A stretch of 33,719 bases of DNA from Microbacteriaceae bacterium (GTDB taxonomy: Bacteria; Actinomycetota; Actinomycetes; Actinomycetales; Microbacteriaceae): NCBI GenBank assembly GCA_003852775.1, contig RDDZ01000101.1:1-33719 (forward strand), in the 5' to 3' direction. Each line of letters starts with the position of its first letter. Within the stretch, counting starts at the first letter, position 1. Shown here piece by piece: positions 31,790 to 33,719 of the stretch. The position numbers and the translations under genes are program-made. Under the pieces are notes generated by a model that was not told where the DNA came from, did not search any database, and was given only the letters and a program-made list of their open reading frames with translations.

Positions 31790-33664
31790 TCAGTCGCGCG
31801 CGATGACGATGACGCGATCACCCGGGGCGTACACCCTCCGCTCGTCCTTGCGCGGGTTGACGACGACGCCGTAGGCGTCCGCGCTCCGACGCGCCTTCGC
31901 GGCGACGCGGTAGCCGATCGCGGTCTCGCCGTGACGCGAGGCGGCCTCCGTCACGGTCGCGAAGTCGACCTCCACGCCCTCCGCCACGTAGCGGGACGCG
32001 GGCCTGACGTAGATCTCGCTCCCCTCGGCCGACAGCAGCTCCGCGAACACCGCGGCGAGCCGCCCGTTCTCGCTGAACTGGGCGAGGGCGAGCGCCGTGA
32101 GGCGGTCGGACACGATGAAATCGTCGGCGTTCGTCACCTCGGCGAGCTCGCGATTGCGGTCGTCGAGCATCTCGCTCACGACGTTGAGCCTCGCGCCCGT
32201 GCGCTCGGCGACGTCGCGCAGGTGGAGCAGCGTGATGAGGGTCTTCGCATCGGCCTGCTGGGCGGTCAGGCGGGCGTCGGCGAGGACGACGATGTGATCC
32301 GCCTCCGCGACACCGGCCTCGTCCAGCACGCGACGGCTGGTGGGGTCTCCACGACGGAACCGCACGTCGAGCGACCGGAGCGGCGGCAGCGCCGGAGGCT
32401 CGACGTCTGCGACGAGCTCGACCGTCGAGCCCGGAGCGACGTAGGCGTCGAGCTCCGCGAGCATGACCTCCACGCCGTGGTTGTGACCGAGCACGAGCGT
32501 GCGCTCCGGCGCCGAGGCGGTCACGACCCCGCTCACGATCGCCTCCTCATCGGGCGCGACGACCGCCCCGGACCGGACGGCGGCGTCGTCGGCGGAGATG
32601 AGCACGAGCTCGTCGCCCGCCGCGCACACGGTGTCCGCCGGCGGGTTGAGGATCACCCCCTCCCCCGTCACGAGACCGATGAGCGTCGAGTCGACGAACG
32701 AGAGCTGCGCCTCGCGGTAGGTGCGCCCGACGAGCTCGGGGACGACCGCCATGTAGATCTCGTCACCGGCGAAATCGAGAAGCTCGGAGTAGACGACGGA
32801 GAGGCCGGACTGACGGCAGGTCTGCACGATGATCCGGTTGATGAGGTCGCGCGCGAGCACCCACTCGACCTCGTCGCGGCCTACGAGGCGCGCGACCTCG
32901 AGGTTCGCCGGGTCCCGGAGCTCGCCGACCACATGGAACCGGGCGCCCTCACGGCGGTTCGGGTTGTTCGTGACCGCGAGCGCGGTCTTGATGACCGCGG
33001 CATCCGGATCCTCGTCGCCCTCCGGGGCGAGGAGGATGATGCTGCGCGCCGCGTGCGGGTTCCCGAGCTCGAGATCGAGCACCGACATCGGATCCCCCGA
33101 GCGGCAGATCACCCGGGTCCTGCCGGTCGACCCGACCACGGCGCGGATGGCGTCCTCCATCTCGACCTTGTCGCGCTCGGCGAGGATGACGATCGCACTT
33201 CGGCCCCGCGACTCGTTCGCGACGGCGAGCTCCGCGACGATCGTGAACACCTTGTCGCTCCAGCCGAGGATGAGCGTGTGGTCCTTCTCGAGCACGCACG
33301 AGCGGCCCTTGCGCAGCTCCGCGACCTTCGCATCGAACCCGCCCGAGACGATGCCGATGAGGCTCGCGACGATCACGAGACCGCCGAGCGTCACGATGAG
33401 CATCGCGATGCGGAAGCCCCACCCGGTGTCGCCGCCCATCGTTCCCGGGTCGAGAGTGCGCATGAGGTTGCCCCAGAAGATGTCGAGGAAGTCGCCCTCG
33501 GGCTCGTCGTCGGGGTGCAGAGGCAGCGCCCACACGATGACGGCCACGACCGTCACGAAGACGAACGACACCGCCGCGAGCAGACCGATGAGGGCGATCG
33601 TGCCGCCCGACATCCACGTGTCGAAGCGGTAGCGGAGACGCTCCATGCGGGTGGGCTCGGTCAT
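31790..33664 (-). CDS. CASTOR/POLLUX-type RCK ion channel
   Basis: This 624-residue membrane protein has two helices (about 21-47 and 84-110) flanking a short pore-like segment, LMRTLDPGTMGGDTG (68-81), as in bacterial relatives of the plant channels CASTOR and POLLUX. Two RCK/TrkA-N-like regulatory modules follow. The first runs from about 128 (KDHTLILGWSDKVFTIVAELA) and the second from about 395 (ERTLVLGHNHGVEVMLAELDAY). Each is followed by a TrkA-C-like domain. A potassium or other cation channel gated by cytosolic ligands is likely. The ATG at 33662-33664 follows GAGGGGG. It is monocistronic or precedes the tiny Cys/His frame. Confidence 0.9.
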   Translation of the reverse strand: MTEPTRMERLRYRFDTWMSGGTIALIGLLAAVSFVFVTVVAVIVWALPLHPDDEPEGDFLDIFWGNLMRTLDPGTMGGDTGWGFRIAMLIVTLGGLVIVASLIGIVSGGFDAKVAELRKGRSCVLEKDHTLILGWSDKVFTIVAELAVANESRGRSAIVILAERDKVEMEDAIRAVVGSTGRTRVICRSGDPMSVLDLELGNPHAARSIILLAPEGDEDPDAAVIKTALAVTNNPNRREGARFHVVGELRDPANLEVARLVGRDEVEWVLARDLINRIIVQTCRQSGLSVVYSELLDFAGDEIYMAVVPELVGRTYREAQLSFVDSTLIGLVTGEGVILNPPADTVCAAGDELVLISADDAAVRSGAVVAPDEEAIVSGVVTASAPERTLVLGHNHGVEVMLAELDAYVAPGSTVELVADVEPPALPPLRSLDVRFRRGDPTSRRVLDEAGVAEADHIVVLADARLTAQQADAKTLITLLHLRDVAERTGARLNVVSEMLDDRNRELAEVTNADDFIVSDRLTALALAQFSENGRLAAVFAELLSAEGSEIYVRPASRYVAEGVEVDFATVTEAASRHGETAIGYRVAAKARRSADAYGVVVNPRKDERRVYAPGDRVIVIARD

Positions 33665-33699
33665 GCGGCGGGACCCCCTCGATCATCCGGGATGGGGCA

Positions 33700-33705
33700 A
33701 CGCTA
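33700..33705 (-). promoter_or_regulatory. Putative -10 of the channel gene
   Basis: TAGCGT on the minus strand would give a leader of about 30 bases with the GAGGGGG ribosome site. The rest of the window edge (33665-33719) shows no other feature. Confidence 0.4.
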
Positions 33706-33719
33706 GCGAGCGCGCCCCG

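Noticed and set aside
31699-31806. Plus-strand 35-codon frame containing CPTCGC, zinc-ribbon-like
   Set aside because: It overlaps the end of the channel gene and lacks a ribosome site or a good -10. The opposite-strand small frame has the better Cys/His pattern.
31931-33706. Open frame of 591 codons on the plus strand
   Set aside because: Antisense shadow of the ion-channel gene, dominated by Arg, Asp, Glu and Val.

Overview
The window is very GC-rich chromosomal DNA from an actinobacterium, most likely of the family Microbacteriaceae. The evidence is the gene order, the strong G/C preference at third codon positions, frequent GTG starts, and many -10 elements lying 6-7 bases from a start codon, as expected for leaderless transcripts. 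Almost every base is coding and most genes lie on the minus strand. No tRNA, rRNA, CRISPR array, insertion sequence or prophage was seen. The backbone pnp - M16 peptidase - dapB - thyX - dapA - rnj - ftsK - pgsA - cinA(C) - clgR - DUF3046 - recA - recX - miaB - miaA - dapF matches the order known from Mycobacterium and other actinobacteria, so this is core chromosome with small accessory insertions.

Layout, left to right. 1-160 is a G/C homopolymer-rich edge, probably the end of a contig. 161-5302 (minus) carries dapF, miaA and miaB with 4-base overlaps, then recX and recA; a perfect actinobacterial SOS box lies upstream of recA at 5520-5535. 5571-10155 (minus) has DUF3046 (apparent CTG start), clgR, a stand-alone CinA C-terminal amidase, pgsA and ftsK. 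10211-13109 (minus) is a three-gene MacAB-type ABC export operon inserted between ftsK and rnj. 13298-16780 (minus) has rnj, dapA and thyX. 16896-18320 (plus) has a membrane-anchored thioredoxin-like protein, a DUF4395 membrane protein and an OsmC peroxidase, a thiol-redox cluster.

18317-19500 (minus) has a membrane/TPR-like protein and dapB. dapB diverges from a GNAT acetyltransferase gene through a perfectly symmetrical two-way leaderless promoter. 20015-21981 (minus) has a histidine phosphatase and an M16 peptidase. 22043-24593 is an accessory insert with a 44-base perfect palindromic operator, a TetR regulator, an aldo/keto reductase and a YbhB-type PEBP protein. 24652-28487 (minus) has pnp with a long structured leader, a fructosamine kinase family protein and a small exported or anchored protein. 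28537-31551 has DUF5302, an LLM flavin monooxygenase with its partner FMN reductase, a thioredoxin and an unrecognised 143-residue protein. 31581-33664 holds a possible tiny Cys/His protein and a CASTOR/POLLUX-type RCK ion channel.

Several genes fit together. dapA, dapB and dapF serve the lysine/meso-diaminopimelate pathway. recA and recX are an SOS-controlled pair. miaA and miaB act in sequence on tRNA A37. rnj and pnp are RNA-decay enzymes. The best candidates for new biology are the 44-base palindrome with its TetR gene and strong leader hairpin, the mirror-symmetric dapB/GNAT promoter, the pnp leader, and the cluster of small or unknown genes at 31120-31700.
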